In this document: in pieces, positions 8,280-16,105 of the stretch
Position numbering within the stretch: position 1 is the first letter of the stretch
Layout: every line of letters begins with the position of its first letter
Assembly: GCA_964399545.1 (NCBI GenBank)
Contig: CAYNRG010000011.1
Location: 1-34,693, forward strand
Length of the DNA stretch: 34,693 nucleotides
Direction: 5' to 3'
From: CAYNRG01 sp964399545
GTDB taxonomy: Bacteria > Bacillota_I > Bacilli_A > Erysipelotrichales > Erysipelotrichaceae
Notes under the pieces: generated by a model
The model's input: only the letters and a program-made list of their open reading frames with translations
Databases searched by the model: none
What the model was told of the DNA's origin: nothing
Translations under genes and position numbers: made by a program

Positions 8280-9322
8280 ATAATGCTGCAACTACTAAAG
8301 TTCATCCTGAAGTAAAAAAAGCAATGAGTCAGGTTTCTTTTGCAAACTATAATGCCTTGTATTATGGAGAGGCGATGGAAGCAAAAAGTCAAATTACAGA
8401 AAGTATTGAATCAATGGCTACTCTTATGAAGGTAGATAAGAAACAACTTGTCTTTACTTCAGGGGCAAGCGAAAGTAATAATTATATTTTAAAAGGGTTA
8501 TATTTAAAATATCCAAAGGGTCATTTTATTACGAGTAATCGTGAACACTCTTGTGTTCTATCTACCTTTAAGTTTTTAAAAGAACAAGGAGCGGATGTGA
8601 CCATCATCCAATCTGAAGATGATGTGATTGGGTTTTCTCATATTGAGCCACATATCAAAGAGAATACGGTTTTAGTTTCTCTGATGGCGGTCAATAATGA
8701 AACGGGTATTATCAATGATTTCCAAGGAATTAGTGAGGAACTTAAAAAGAGAGAAATCTTATTTCACAGTGATATTACTCAAGCTGTAGGGAAGATTAAA
8801 CTGGACTTTTCCTTGTTTGATTATGCTTCGTTTTCCTCACATAAAATTCATGGACCAAAGGGAATAGGGGTAGCTTTGATTTCCAAGGAAATAAAACCAG
8901 TCCCACTTATTCATGGTTCGGGTCAACAAGATGATAATCGTGCAGGAACATTACCAAATGATTTGATTGTAGGTTTATGTGTAGCTTTTAAGATGGCCAT
9001 AGAAAACTTTAAGGTAAATCATGAGAGAATAGTAAGAAATAAAGAAATTCTCCTCCAGTTTTTGAAGAAGAATTTAGGTGATGATTTCATTTTGAATTTT
9101 GATTGTCCTACGGTTTCCAATATTATTAGTTTCAGGATTAAAAATGAAATCAATCAAGTCTTTCTTATGGAAAACAGTGATATTATTAAAGCGTCAACAG
9201 GTTCAAGTTGTTCTATTGGTGAGCCAAGTTATGTACTTAAGGCACATGGTTTCACGATTGAAATGATTCAAGAAAGTATACGGGTTAGTACATCGCTTTA
9301 TGATGAAGTAGAGTTTGATTAG
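8270..9322 (+). CDS. dndA: DndA, cysteine desulfurase for DNA phosphorothioation
   Basis: Pyridoxal-phosphate class V aminotransferase-fold cysteine desulfurase (350 aa) that takes sulfur from L-cysteine and passes it to DndC. It opens with the family start MYLDNAATTKVHPEV. The PLP lysine is K192 in SSHKIHGPKG, and the persulfide cysteine is C314 in STGSSCSIG, so both catalytic residues are intact. It starts within dndE (10-nt overlap) and is the last gene before a terminator. An IscS/NifS paralogue elsewhere would be similar; the location makes DndA the natural name. The order dndC-D-E-A differs from the common bacterial dndA-BCDE layout. Confidence 0.92.
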   Translation: MYLDNAATTKVHPEVKKAMSQVSFANYNALYYGEAMEAKSQITESIESMATLMKVDKKQLVFTSGASESNNYILKGLYLKYPKGHFITSNREHSCVLSTFKFLKEQGADVTIIQSEDDVIGFSHIEPHIKENTVLVSLMAVNNETGIINDFQGISEELKKREILFHSDITQAVGKIKLDFSLFDYASFSSHKIHGPKGIGVALISKEIKPVPLIHGSGQQDDNRAGTLPNDLIVGLCVAFKMAIENFKVNHERIVRNKEILLQFLKKNLGDDFILNFDCPTVSNIISFRIKNEINQVFLMENSDIIKASTGSSCSIGEPSYVLKAHGFTIEMIQESIRVSTSLYDEVEFD

Positions 9323-9327
9323 AATAG

Positions 9328-9367
9328 AAAAGGAAGTGGTCTACAGAGTGTAGATTTCTTCCTTTTT
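9328..9367. terminator. Bidirectional intrinsic terminator between dndA and the LacI gene
   Basis: Inverted arms AAGGAAG (9330-9336) and CTTCCTT (9358-9364) with an inner TCTAC/GTAGA stem, preceded by an A run and followed by a T run. It lies in the 48-base space between two convergent genes and can end transcription from both sides. Confidence 0.85.
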
Positions 9368-9370
9368 TAA

Positions 9371-10381
9371 TTATTTATGACTCAGTTTAGTAGATCCTCT
9401 TACAATCAACTCTGTGTTAAGAAGAATTTGCTTGATGGGAGCATCGGTGGTTCTTATTTTTTCTAATAAGAGCTCACATGCTTGAAATCCTAATTGGAAA
9501 CTAGGTTGAGCAATCGTGGTGATTGCAGGCTCTGACATGGTAGAGAGATAGATATTGTCAAAACCGATGACTGATAAATCTTCAGGTACTCGAAGTTTCA
9601 GTTTCTTTGCGGCATTAATGATGGCGATTGCAAATACATCCGAGCAGGCAAAGATTGCGTCGGGTCTTTCAGCTTGGCTTAAGATATGAAGCGCGTTGGC
9701 GTAAGCCAAACTATAACTAATCGAAGAAAGATAGACTTTCCAATCAGGATTGACAGGAAGGTTTGCTTTTTCTAAAGACTGTAGATATCCCTTTTCGCGA
9801 TGAGCACTAAATCGGAAAGTAGCATTACAGTTGAATAGTCCAATTTTTTTACATCCCGTTGCAATTAAATAATCGACAGCTTGACTAGAAGCTTTAGTGT
9901 CATCGATAGATACATAAGAAACATTATAGTTCTCAGCATACTCTGAGCACATTACTACAGGATAACGATAAGTTAGATTTTCTAAGAATTTAGAATTAGG
10001 AATCGAACAGAAAATGATAATTCCAGCAACGGCATTCTCTTTCAATATTTCTTCGTAATCTATAAATCCAGAATGATGATTCAAATCTTGGATGAAGAAG
10101 ACATTAAATCCAGCTGCACGAGCAGCTTTGTGGATTCCCTCAATAACGGGAGAGTTAAATGGATTTTCAAAGTCAGGAACACAAACGAGGATCGCTTTGT
10201 ACTTCTTTGAGTTGATCAAGGAGTTGCGAGGCTTGATTTGATAATTATATTCATCAAGAACCTTTAAGACTCTTTTTTTAGTTTCTTCTTTTACAGGTTC
10301 TTTGGCATTGATGACCCTAGAAACTGTAGCGATAGATACCTTGGCTTTTTTTGCGATTTCCTCAATTGTTACTTTACTCAT
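9371..10381 (-). CDS. LacI-family transcriptional regulator of the sugar operon
   Basis: A 336-aa LacI/GalR regulator. The N-terminal helix-turn-helix reads TIEEIAKKAKVSIATVSRVIN (residues about 4-24), followed by the hinge helix and a periplasmic-binding-protein-like effector domain (from about residue 60). A GGAGG precedes the ATG on the minus strand. It is divergent from the sugar ABC operon, and palindromic sites lie in the shared space, so it very probably represses that operon (and itself) until a sugar or sugar derivative binds. The effector cannot be read from the sequence. A CcpA orthologue is less likely given the dedicated position. Confidence 0.92.
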   Translation of the reverse strand: MSKVTIEEIAKKAKVSIATVSRVINAKEPVKEETKKRVLKVLDEYNYQIKPRNSLINSKKYKAILVCVPDFENPFNSPVIEGIHKAARAAGFNVFFIQDLNHHSGFIDYEEILKENAVAGIIIFCSIPNSKFLENLTYRYPVVMCSEYAENYNVSYVSIDDTKASSQAVDYLIATGCKKIGLFNCNATFRFSAHREKGYLQSLEKANLPVNPDWKVYLSSISYSLAYANALHILSQAERPDAIFACSDVFAIAIINAAKKLKLRVPEDLSVIGFDNIYLSTMSEPAITTIAQPSFQLGFQACELLLEKIRTTDAPIKQILLNTELIVRGSTKLSHK

Positions 10382-10425
10382 GATAACCTCCTCATAATTG
10401 CATATATCTATAATATAACAAAAAA

Positions 10426-10438
10426 TGTAAAATTTACA
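10426..10438. promoter_or_regulatory. Palindromic operator candidate (upstream)
   Basis: TGTAAA-A-TTTACA, a perfect 6+6 palindrome around one base, about 40 bp upstream of the -35 and about 45 bp from the lacI-type gene start. Related half-sites (TTACAG, TTTACA) follow at 10447-10458. Suited to binding by the divergently encoded LacI-type repressor and to autoregulation. Confidence 0.55.
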
Positions 10439-10471
10439 GTAGAAAATTACAGTTTACAAGAAAAAATAAAA

Positions 10472-10485
10472 AGAAAGCGTTGACA
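10472..10485 (+). promoter_or_regulatory. cre-like site for CcpA overlapping the -35
   Basis: AGAAAGCGTTGACA matches the catabolite-responsive element consensus TGWAAGCGYTWNCA at 12 of 14 positions and covers the -35 box, the position expected for repression by CcpA when glucose is present. The neighbouring LacI-family regulator might use the same element. Confidence 0.65.
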
Positions 10486-10508
10486 TTTAGGAATTGCTAA
10501 GATATTAT
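10480..10508 (+). promoter_or_regulatory. Promoter of the sugar ABC operon
   Basis: Consensus TTGACA (10480-10485), a 17-bp spacer, then TATTAT (10503-10508). The transcript would start near 10515, inside the downstream palindrome. A purine-rich AAAGGAGAGAAATT ribosome site follows before the ATG at 10561. Confidence 0.85.
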
Positions 10509-10513
10509 GGGGG

Positions 10514-10524
10514 TGTAAATTACA
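10514..10524. promoter_or_regulatory. Palindromic operator candidate at the transcription start
   Basis: TGTAA-A-TTACA is a perfect palindrome placed at the probable +1, six bases after the -10 box. It shares TGTAA/TTACA arms with the palindrome at 10426-10438; a repressor on it would block initiation, and the pair could form a repression loop. Confidence 0.6.
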
Positions 10525-10560
10525 GAAAAAAACTAATTTTTTCAGAAAAGGAGAGAAATT

Positions 10561-11535
10561 ATGAAAAAAAAGTGTTTGAAAGGATTATCCGTACTGCTTG
10601 TATTAATGATAACTCTTACAGGTTGTCAAACAAGTACACCAAGTTCTACAGAGAAGACAGAAGCTCCCGATGAAGGCACAGTTTATCGCGTAGGGATTTT
10701 AGCCCCTGCGGTTACTCATGGCTGGGTTGCTGCGGTAGCGTACAATGCAGAGGAGCGTTGTAAGGAATTAGAAGGAGTTATTGAATGCAAGGTCTACACG
10801 TCGTCTAATGCTGAGGAAATGACAGCACAGATTGATGACTTAGCTGTTTGGGGCGCTGAAGCGATTGTTGCTTTCCCACAATGGGAAGGAATGGAAGTTG
10901 CGATTCAAGGAGCTATTGATCAAGGGGTTCATGTAGTAAACTTTGATATTGAAATTGCGGTTGATGGAGTTTATCGTGTTTCAGGAGATAATGAGGATAT
11001 GGGAGTTCAAGGAGCTCATTACATCGTAGATAAAATTGGTACGGAAGGAACCGTCGTTGTCTTAAATGTACCAACTGCTGGATCTGTTTCTCAATTAAGA
11101 GAAAAAGGATTTGTGGAAACAATGGAGCAAATCGCTCCGGATATGAATTTGATTACTTATGCAACATCGTTTACTCGTGAGGCAGGACTTCAAGATATGG
11201 CAGATATCTTAACTGCAAATCCTCAAATTGATGCTGTTTATTCAATGGATGATGAAACATCAATTGGGGTTTTACAAGCAATTCAAGAGGCTGGAAGAGA
11301 AGACATTCGTGTAGTTACAGGTGGGGGAGGATCTCAAGGATACTTCCAAATGATGCCAGATAGTGATATTTGGATTCAATCTGCACTATATAGTCCAGCG
11401 ATGGTTAAAGACGCAGTTGATGTGGCGGTATCACTTTTAAATGGAGAAAAAGTAGATAAAGTAAAAATTATTCCAACTACAATTGTTGATAAAGAAAACT
11501 ATCAAGATTATTTGGATGATAGTTCACCATATTAA
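10561..11535 (+). CDS. Sugar ABC transporter substrate-binding lipoprotein (RbsB-like)
   Basis: A 324-aa binding lipoprotein. A positively charged start and hydrophobic segment lead to lipobox L19-T-G-C22, after which a short Ser/Thr-rich linker tethers the type I periplasmic binding domain (from about residue 40). The domain resembles ribose/galactose binding proteins (for example 'VAFPQWEGMEVAIQGAIDQGV' and the domain-closing 'IDAVYSMDDETSIGVLQAI'). It is the first gene of the operon and is followed by a terminator hairpin, which would let it be made in excess over the membrane parts. The ligand is not determinable from sequence; a monosaccharide or small glycoside is likely. Confidence 0.92.
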   Translation: MKKKCLKGLSVLLVLMITLTGCQTSTPSSTEKTEAPDEGTVYRVGILAPAVTHGWVAAVAYNAEERCKELEGVIECKVYTSSNAEEMTAQIDDLAVWGAEAIVAFPQWEGMEVAIQGAIDQGVHVVNFDIEIAVDGVYRVSGDNEDMGVQGAHYIVDKIGTEGTVVVLNVPTAGSVSQLREKGFVETMEQIAPDMNLITYATSFTREAGLQDMADILTANPQIDAVYSMDDETSIGVLQAIQEAGREDIRVVTGGGGSQGYFQMMPDSDIWIQSALYSPAMVKDAVDVAVSLLNGEKVDKVKIIPTTIVDKENYQDYLDDSSPY

Positions 11536-11548
11536 GAGATAGTGACTA

Positions 11549-11575
11549 AAAGCCATGATATTCATGGCTTTTTTT
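11549..11575 (+). terminator. Intrinsic terminator/attenuator between binding-protein and ATPase genes
   Basis: Perfect 10-bp arms AAAGCCATGA (11549-11558) and TCATGGCTTT (11562-11571) with a three-base loop and a run of T residues ending at 11575. It lies inside the operon and probably terminates part of the transcripts, giving more binding protein than ATPase and permease. Confidence 0.85.
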
Positions 11576-11593
11576 AAGAAAGGTGTTGTGACA

Positions 11594-13096
11594 ATGAAAC
11601 TAGAGATGAAAAAAATATATAAGTCATTTGGTGAAAATGATGTACTTAAAGACGTTAGTATTACAGTGGACGAAGGAGAGATTTATGCTCTTTTAGGAGA
11701 GAATGGAGCAGGCAAATCGACACTGATGAATATTTTAGGAGGCGTTCTTCAGCCCAATCAAGGAAAGATTTTTATTGATGGAGAAGAAATTAAATTTGCA
11801 ACACCTGCAGATTCTTTGCATGCTGGAATTGCTTTTATTCACCAAGAGTTGAATCTTGTAAATGATTTAAAAGTCTATGAGAATATGTTTATTGGAAGAG
11901 AGTTAAAGAATAAAAGAGGTTTTGTCGATCATGTCGAAATGATAAGTCAAACCAAGGAAATTTTTAATCGAATAGGGATTGATATTAATCCTTTAGATTA
12001 TGTTCGCTCCTTAGATGCTTCCTATAAACAGTTTATAGAGATTGCTCGGGCCTTAATGATGAAGGCTTCGATTATTATTATGGATGAACCAACAACTTCT
12101 TTGACCGAGCCAGAGATTAAACGTGTATTCAAGGTTATGGAGTCTCTAAGACAGCAAGGGGTATCTTTAATTTTTATTTCTCATAAGTTGAATGAGGTGC
12201 TAGAAATATGCAGTCAATATGTTGTTTTACGTGATGGAAATTTTGTAGCAGCAGGACAAGTAGAGGAAGTGACAGTAAAAGAGTTGGCTTGTTTCATGGT
12301 AGGGCATGAAGTTCGTCATGAGAAATTAAATCGTGAAGTAAAGATTGGAAAAGAAATTCTTGCGATTAGAAATTGTACATTAAGACCCTATTACAAGAAT
12401 ATAGATATGGAATTAAAACGTGGAGAAATTATTGGAGTAACGGGTCTTCTAGGTGATGGAAGAAGTGAGTTGTTTCAATCTGTCTTTGGAGATTATCACT
12501 TTGAAAGTGGAGAAATTTTAATTGATAATAAGGCGATGAAGAAAATGACCCCAACTAAAGCGATTAAATTAGGAATCGGATATATTCCTAGGAATCGAAA
12601 AGAGAATGGGATTATAAAGGATATGAGTATTCTTGAAAATGCATCATTGGTGGCCTTGAAACAGTGGAAAAAAAAGGGATTGCTTGATGGTAAGTTAGCA
12701 TTGCAATCATTTAATGAACAAAAAGAACAACTCCAAATTAAGATGGGTAGTGAAAAGAAGTTGATTACAAGTCTATCTGGAGGAAATCAACAGAAAGTTG
12801 TTTTAGCGAAATGGTTAGCTATTAACCCTAAAATCTTAATTTTAGATAATCCAACCCAAGGTGTTGATGTCGGAGCGAAAGAAGAGATTTATGATATTAT
12901 CTTACGTTTGGCAGAAAAGGGAGTAGCAATTGTTGTGCTATCAAGTGAAGCTCAAGAGATTATTCGCCTATGTGATAGAGCTTATGTTATGTATCATGGT
13001 CGTATTCATGCAGAAATCAAGGATGAACAGATGACAGAGCAAGTAATAATGACTTATGCAACTGGAGGTCAACGACAAGAAAGAGGACAAAAATGA
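11594..13096 (+). CDS. Sugar ABC transporter ATP-binding protein, two-domain (RbsA-like)
   Basis: A 500-aa fused double ATPase of the ribose/galactose import type. The N-terminal domain is intact: Walker A G35-E-N-G-A-G-K-S-T43 and Walker B IIIMDEPTTSL. The C-terminal domain is degenerate, with GLLGDGRSE in place of a GKS/T P-loop. It keeps the signature S395-G-G-N-Q-Q, but its Walker B reads LD418-N419, with Asn where the catalytic Glu is usual. The ATG at 11594 with AAAGGTG before it gives the usual RbsA length; the upstream ATG at 11555 lies inside the terminator hairpin and is rejected. It overlaps the permease gene by four bases. Confidence 0.93.
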   Translation: MKLEMKKIYKSFGENDVLKDVSITVDEGEIYALLGENGAGKSTLMNILGGVLQPNQGKIFIDGEEIKFATPADSLHAGIAFIHQELNLVNDLKVYENMFIGRELKNKRGFVDHVEMISQTKEIFNRIGIDINPLDYVRSLDASYKQFIEIARALMMKASIIIMDEPTTSLTEPEIKRVFKVMESLRQQGVSLIFISHKLNEVLEICSQYVVLRDGNFVAAGQVEEVTVKELACFMVGHEVRHEKLNREVKIGKEILAIRNCTLRPYYKNIDMELKRGEIIGVTGLLGDGRSELFQSVFGDYHFESGEILIDNKAMKKMTPTKAIKLGIGYIPRNRKENGIIKDMSILENASLVALKQWKKKGLLDGKLALQSFNEQKEQLQIKMGSEKKLITSLSGGNQQKVVLAKWLAINPKILILDNPTQGVDVGAKEEIYDIILRLAEKGVAIVVLSSEAQEIIRLCDRAYVMYHGRIHAEIKDEQMTEQVIMTYATGGQRQERGQK

Positions 13097-14124
13097 AAAA
13101 GCAAAATAAGATGATAAATCTAGTGCAAAGCAAATGGAGTAATAATCCACTCTTTAGCACGGGAATAGTACTAGCATTATTAGTAATTCTTCAGACATTA
13201 GCACTAGGATTTAATTTTCCAACATTTGGAGCATGGTTTTCTACATGGACAACAAACTGGATCAATATTCTAAGAAATAATGCAGGAGTAGGTATTGTTG
13301 CTCTAGGGATGGCCTTTGTTATTATTTCCGGAGGAATAGATTTAGCGGTTGGTTCAACGATGGTTGCAGTGGGATCAATCTTGATGATGATTATTGATCA
13401 AAGTCCGAATGCTTTATTAAGTGGGCTAGGAATCACGGGTGTTCCTTTGTATATTTTAGGAATTGTAGTTGCGATTGGAGTAGGAACATTTTTGGGATGG
13501 ATTACAGGAAAACTCATTACCAAAGGGAAACTACCTCCCTTTATTGCGACACTTGGAATGATGAAAATTCTTCGTAGTGTAACACAACATTTTATGCAGA
13601 CAAATTCACCTAAAGTTCCAACAGAATTTTTGAAAATTGCGAACTTTCAGATTGGTGGATACATGCTTATGCCAATTATTTATTGGTTGGTGGCCGCAGT
13701 GGTTTTATATGTTGTAGCTAAGCATACTGTATTTGGTCGACATGTTTATGCGATAGGGTCAAACGAGAGAGCAGCAAAATTATCTGGAATTAATGTAAGC
13801 CGGGTGAAGTGTGGAGTTTACATGTTGATGGGAGTGTTGGTAAGTATTACTGCAATTCTTCAAGTGGCAAGGATTGGATCCATGGATTTTGCGAATGCAG
13901 GAAGTGGATATGAGATGGATGCCATTGCGGCAGTTATTGTTGGAGGTGTAGCAATGACAGGTGGCCGAGGAACAATACCTGGAGCAACATTAGGTATGTT
14001 AATTATTGCAGTCATGAATAACTTATTAAATTTAATGGGAGTTCCGCCATTTCTTAGAGAAGCGTGCAAAGGACTAATTGTTATTTGTGCCGTTTTATTA
14101 CAGAAGAAAGAAAAAACAGAATAA
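13093..14124 (+). CDS. Sugar ABC transporter permease (RbsC-like)
   Basis: A 343-aa integral membrane permease with about eight to ten hydrophobic helices. It has the family hallmarks: 'GMAFVIISGGIDLAVGS' in the first third and 'AAVIVGGVAMTGGRGTIPGA' in the last third, the latter holding the loop that contacts the ATPase. ATGA coupling to the ATPase gene. A homodimer presumably forms the sugar channel. An antisense frame at 13860-14303 is a shadow of this gene. Confidence 0.93.
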   Translation: MKKQNKMINLVQSKWSNNPLFSTGIVLALLVILQTLALGFNFPTFGAWFSTWTTNWINILRNNAGVGIVALGMAFVIISGGIDLAVGSTMVAVGSILMMIIDQSPNALLSGLGITGVPLYILGIVVAIGVGTFLGWITGKLITKGKLPPFIATLGMMKILRSVTQHFMQTNSPKVPTEFLKIANFQIGGYMLMPIIYWLVAAVVLYVVAKHTVFGRHVYAIGSNERAAKLSGINVSRVKCGVYMLMGVLVSITAILQVARIGSMDFANAGSGYEMDAIAAVIVGGVAMTGGRGTIPGATLGMLIIAVMNNLLNLMGVPPFLREACKGLIVICAVLLQKKEKTE

Positions 14125-14135
14125 GGAGAGGAAAA

Positions 14136-15185
14136 ATGATTAATATTGGAATTATTGGTTGTGGCAAAATCACCCAGGTTCGCCACTTGCCAGAATATAG
14201 AAATCGCTCCGATATAAAAATTAAAGGTGTCTTTGATTTGAACAAAGAGAGAGCAGAAAAGATAGCGAAAGAGATTGATGCAAAGGTTTATGGTAGCTAT
14301 CAAGAATTACTAGCTGATGAATCTATTGATGCAGTCAGTGTTTGTACTGCTAATCATACGCATGCAATAATAAGCATTGAAGCATTAAATGCAAATAAGC
14401 ATGTTTTATGTGAGAAACCAATGGCTATTACGCTAGAAGAGTGTGAAAAGATGAAGCAAGTAGCTAAAGATAAAAAGAGAGTGTTAATGATTGGTCACAA
14501 TCAACGATTAACCAAAGCACATCAACTTGCAAGAAAATTAGTATTACAAAAAGAGATTGGAGAGATTGTTTCTTTTCGTGTAACATTTGGCCATAGTGGA
14601 CCTGAGACATGGACGGTAGATCCAGGAAAAGATTCTTGGTTCTTCAATAAGGAAAAAGCGAAATTTGGAGCGATGGGAGACTTAGGTATTCATAAAACAG
14701 ATTTGATTCAATTCTTAACAGGGCAAAGAATAAAAAGTGTCTTAGCCAAAGTGAAGACGATTGATAAATCAGATGCACAAGGCAACTTGATTGCAGTCGA
14801 TGATAATGCGTTTTGCATGTATACCTTAGAAAGTGGAGCAACAGGAACAATGCATGCAAGTTGGACATTTTATGGGCAGGAAGATAATTCTACAATTCTC
14901 TATGGAACAGAAGGAATAATGAGAATATACGATGATCCATTGTATGGATTAAAAGTGATTACTAAGGATGGAGAAAAAATTTTATATGAACTAGAGAAAA
15001 TTCAAACGAATGACAATCAAACTTCATCAGGAGTTATTGATGCGTTCATAGAAAGTATATTGAACCCAACCTCTCCACATATTCCTACAGAAGAGATTAC
15101 TCATGCCATGAAAGCCGTGTTTGCGAGTATCACATCTTCAGAACAAGGAAAAGAAATTGTAATCATAGAGGAGGGTGAAAAATGA
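14136..15185 (+). CDS. Gfo/Idh/MocA-family NAD(P)-dependent oxidoreductase (first)
   Basis: A 349-aa sugar dehydrogenase-type enzyme. An N-terminal Rossmann fold has GIIGCGKITQVRH; the active-site EKP motif is E93-K94-P95, and the substrate-domain motif is GDLGIHKTDL. The gene begins at ATG 14136 after AAGGAGAGG; earlier in-frame starts inside the permease gene are rejected. It ends four bases into the next gene (ATGA). Family members oxidise a hydroxyl of a sugar, inositol or glycoside to a ketone (or the reverse). The specific sugar carbon cannot be read here, but pairing with TIM-barrel isomerase-like proteins suggests a 3-keto or inositol-type intermediate. Confidence 0.9.
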   Translation: MINIGIIGCGKITQVRHLPEYRNRSDIKIKGVFDLNKERAEKIAKEIDAKVYGSYQELLADESIDAVSVCTANHTHAIISIEALNANKHVLCEKPMAITLEECEKMKQVAKDKKRVLMIGHNQRLTKAHQLARKLVLQKEIGEIVSFRVTFGHSGPETWTVDPGKDSWFFNKEKAKFGAMGDLGIHKTDLIQFLTGQRIKSVLAKVKTIDKSDAQGNLIAVDDNAFCMYTLESGATGTMHASWTFYGQEDNSTILYGTEGIMRIYDDPLYGLKVITKDGEKILYELEKIQTNDNQTSSGVIDAFIESILNPTSPHIPTEEITHAMKAVFASITSSEQGKEIVIIEEGEK

Positions 15186-16105
15186 AAGTTGGATTTGTAA
15201 GTGCTATCTGTGATGATTTTACTTTTGAAGAGATGATGAGTACTGCATCAGAATTAGGCTTCTCTTGTGTAGAAGTTGCTTGTTGGCCCAAGGGGGATAA
15301 AGAGAGGCGTTATGCAGGAGTTAGTCATATTGATGTTTATGATCAGTCAGAAGAGTATATTAACTATTTAAAAGATTACTCCAAAAAAATGCAGATTGAC
15401 TATTCTTCTCTTGCCTATTATCCTAATCCGATGGATGGCGATATAGAACGAAGAACTCAAGTGATTAGTCATCTTAAGCAAGTCATTTCAATGGCGCATC
15501 AATTAGGTGTTCAGGTAGTTACCACTTTTATAGGAAGAGATCAATATAAGAGTGTGGAAGAAAATTTAAACTTGTTTGAAAAGATATGGACACCAATTAT
15601 TCAGTTTGCAGAAGAAAAAGGTGTGCGTATTGCTATAGAGAATTGCCCGATGCTCTTTGATGAAGGGCAATGGCCAGGAGGGCAAAACCTAGCTACAACC
15701 CCTGTGATTTGGAGGGAAATGTTTAAAAGAATACCATCGAAATATTTAGGCTTGAATTATGATCCAAGTCACTTTATTTGGTTGCAGATGGATTATTTAA
15801 GTCCACTAGAGGAGTTTAAGGAAAAAATATTCCATGTGCACTTTAAAGATATTCTAGTTGATCGAAAGAAATTAAGTGAAGCTGGGATTATGAGCTATCC
15901 ATTGGATTACATGTCTCCTAGGTTGCCAGGAAGAGGAGAAGTGAATTGGAATCAGTTTGTTAAGAAGTTGAAAGACATTGACTATGTTTCATATGCTTGT
16001 ATTGAAGTAGAAGATAAAGAGTTTGAAGGAACAAGAGATAAAGTTATCGAGGCTTTAAAAATATCAAAAGATAGAATAGAAAAAGAAATGAAGGGAGTAA
16101 GTTGA
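15182..16105 (+). CDS. Sugar isomerase/epimerase-like TIM-barrel protein (first, 307 aa)
   Basis: Xylose-isomerase-like TIM barrel. Candidate metal ligands are in the expected order: E153 (ENCPM), D194 (NYDPSH), H220 (HVHFKD) and E275 (CIEVED). A WPGGQNL insertion near residues 163-170 and a PRLPGRGEVNW element near 245 mark a subgroup commonly found next to Gfo/Idh/MocA enzymes. The reaction is probably isomerisation, epimerisation or beta-elimination of a keto-sugar made by the neighbouring dehydrogenase. Starts with ATGA coupling after GGAGGGTG. A role in cleaving a 3-keto-glycoside is possible but unproven. Confidence 0.88.
   Translation: MKVGFVSAICDDFTFEEMMSTASELGFSCVEVACWPKGDKERRYAGVSHIDVYDQSEEYINYLKDYSKKMQIDYSSLAYYPNPMDGDIERRTQVISHLKQVISMAHQLGVQVVTTFIGRDQYKSVEENLNLFEKIWTPIIQFAEEKGVRIAIENCPMLFDEGQWPGGQNLATTPVIWREMFKRIPSKYLGLNYDPSHFIWLQMDYLSPLEEFKEKIFHVHFKDILVDRKKLSEAGIMSYPLDYMSPRLPGRGEVNWNQFVKKLKDIDYVSYACIEVEDKEFEGTRDKVIEALKISKDRIEKEMKGVS

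Noticed and set aside
11555..11593. Upstream ATG for the sugar ATPase
   Set aside because: It lies inside the terminator hairpin and would add residues not found in RbsA proteins.
13860..14303. 147-codon open frame on the minus strand
   Set aside because: Antisense to the permease and the start of the first oxidoreductase, has no ribosome site, and its residues mirror the permease; a shadow.
15182..16105. C-glycoside deglycosidase alpha subunit
   Set aside because: Motifs are suggestive, but the small partner subunit such enzymes need is not in the operon; left as a hypothesis only.
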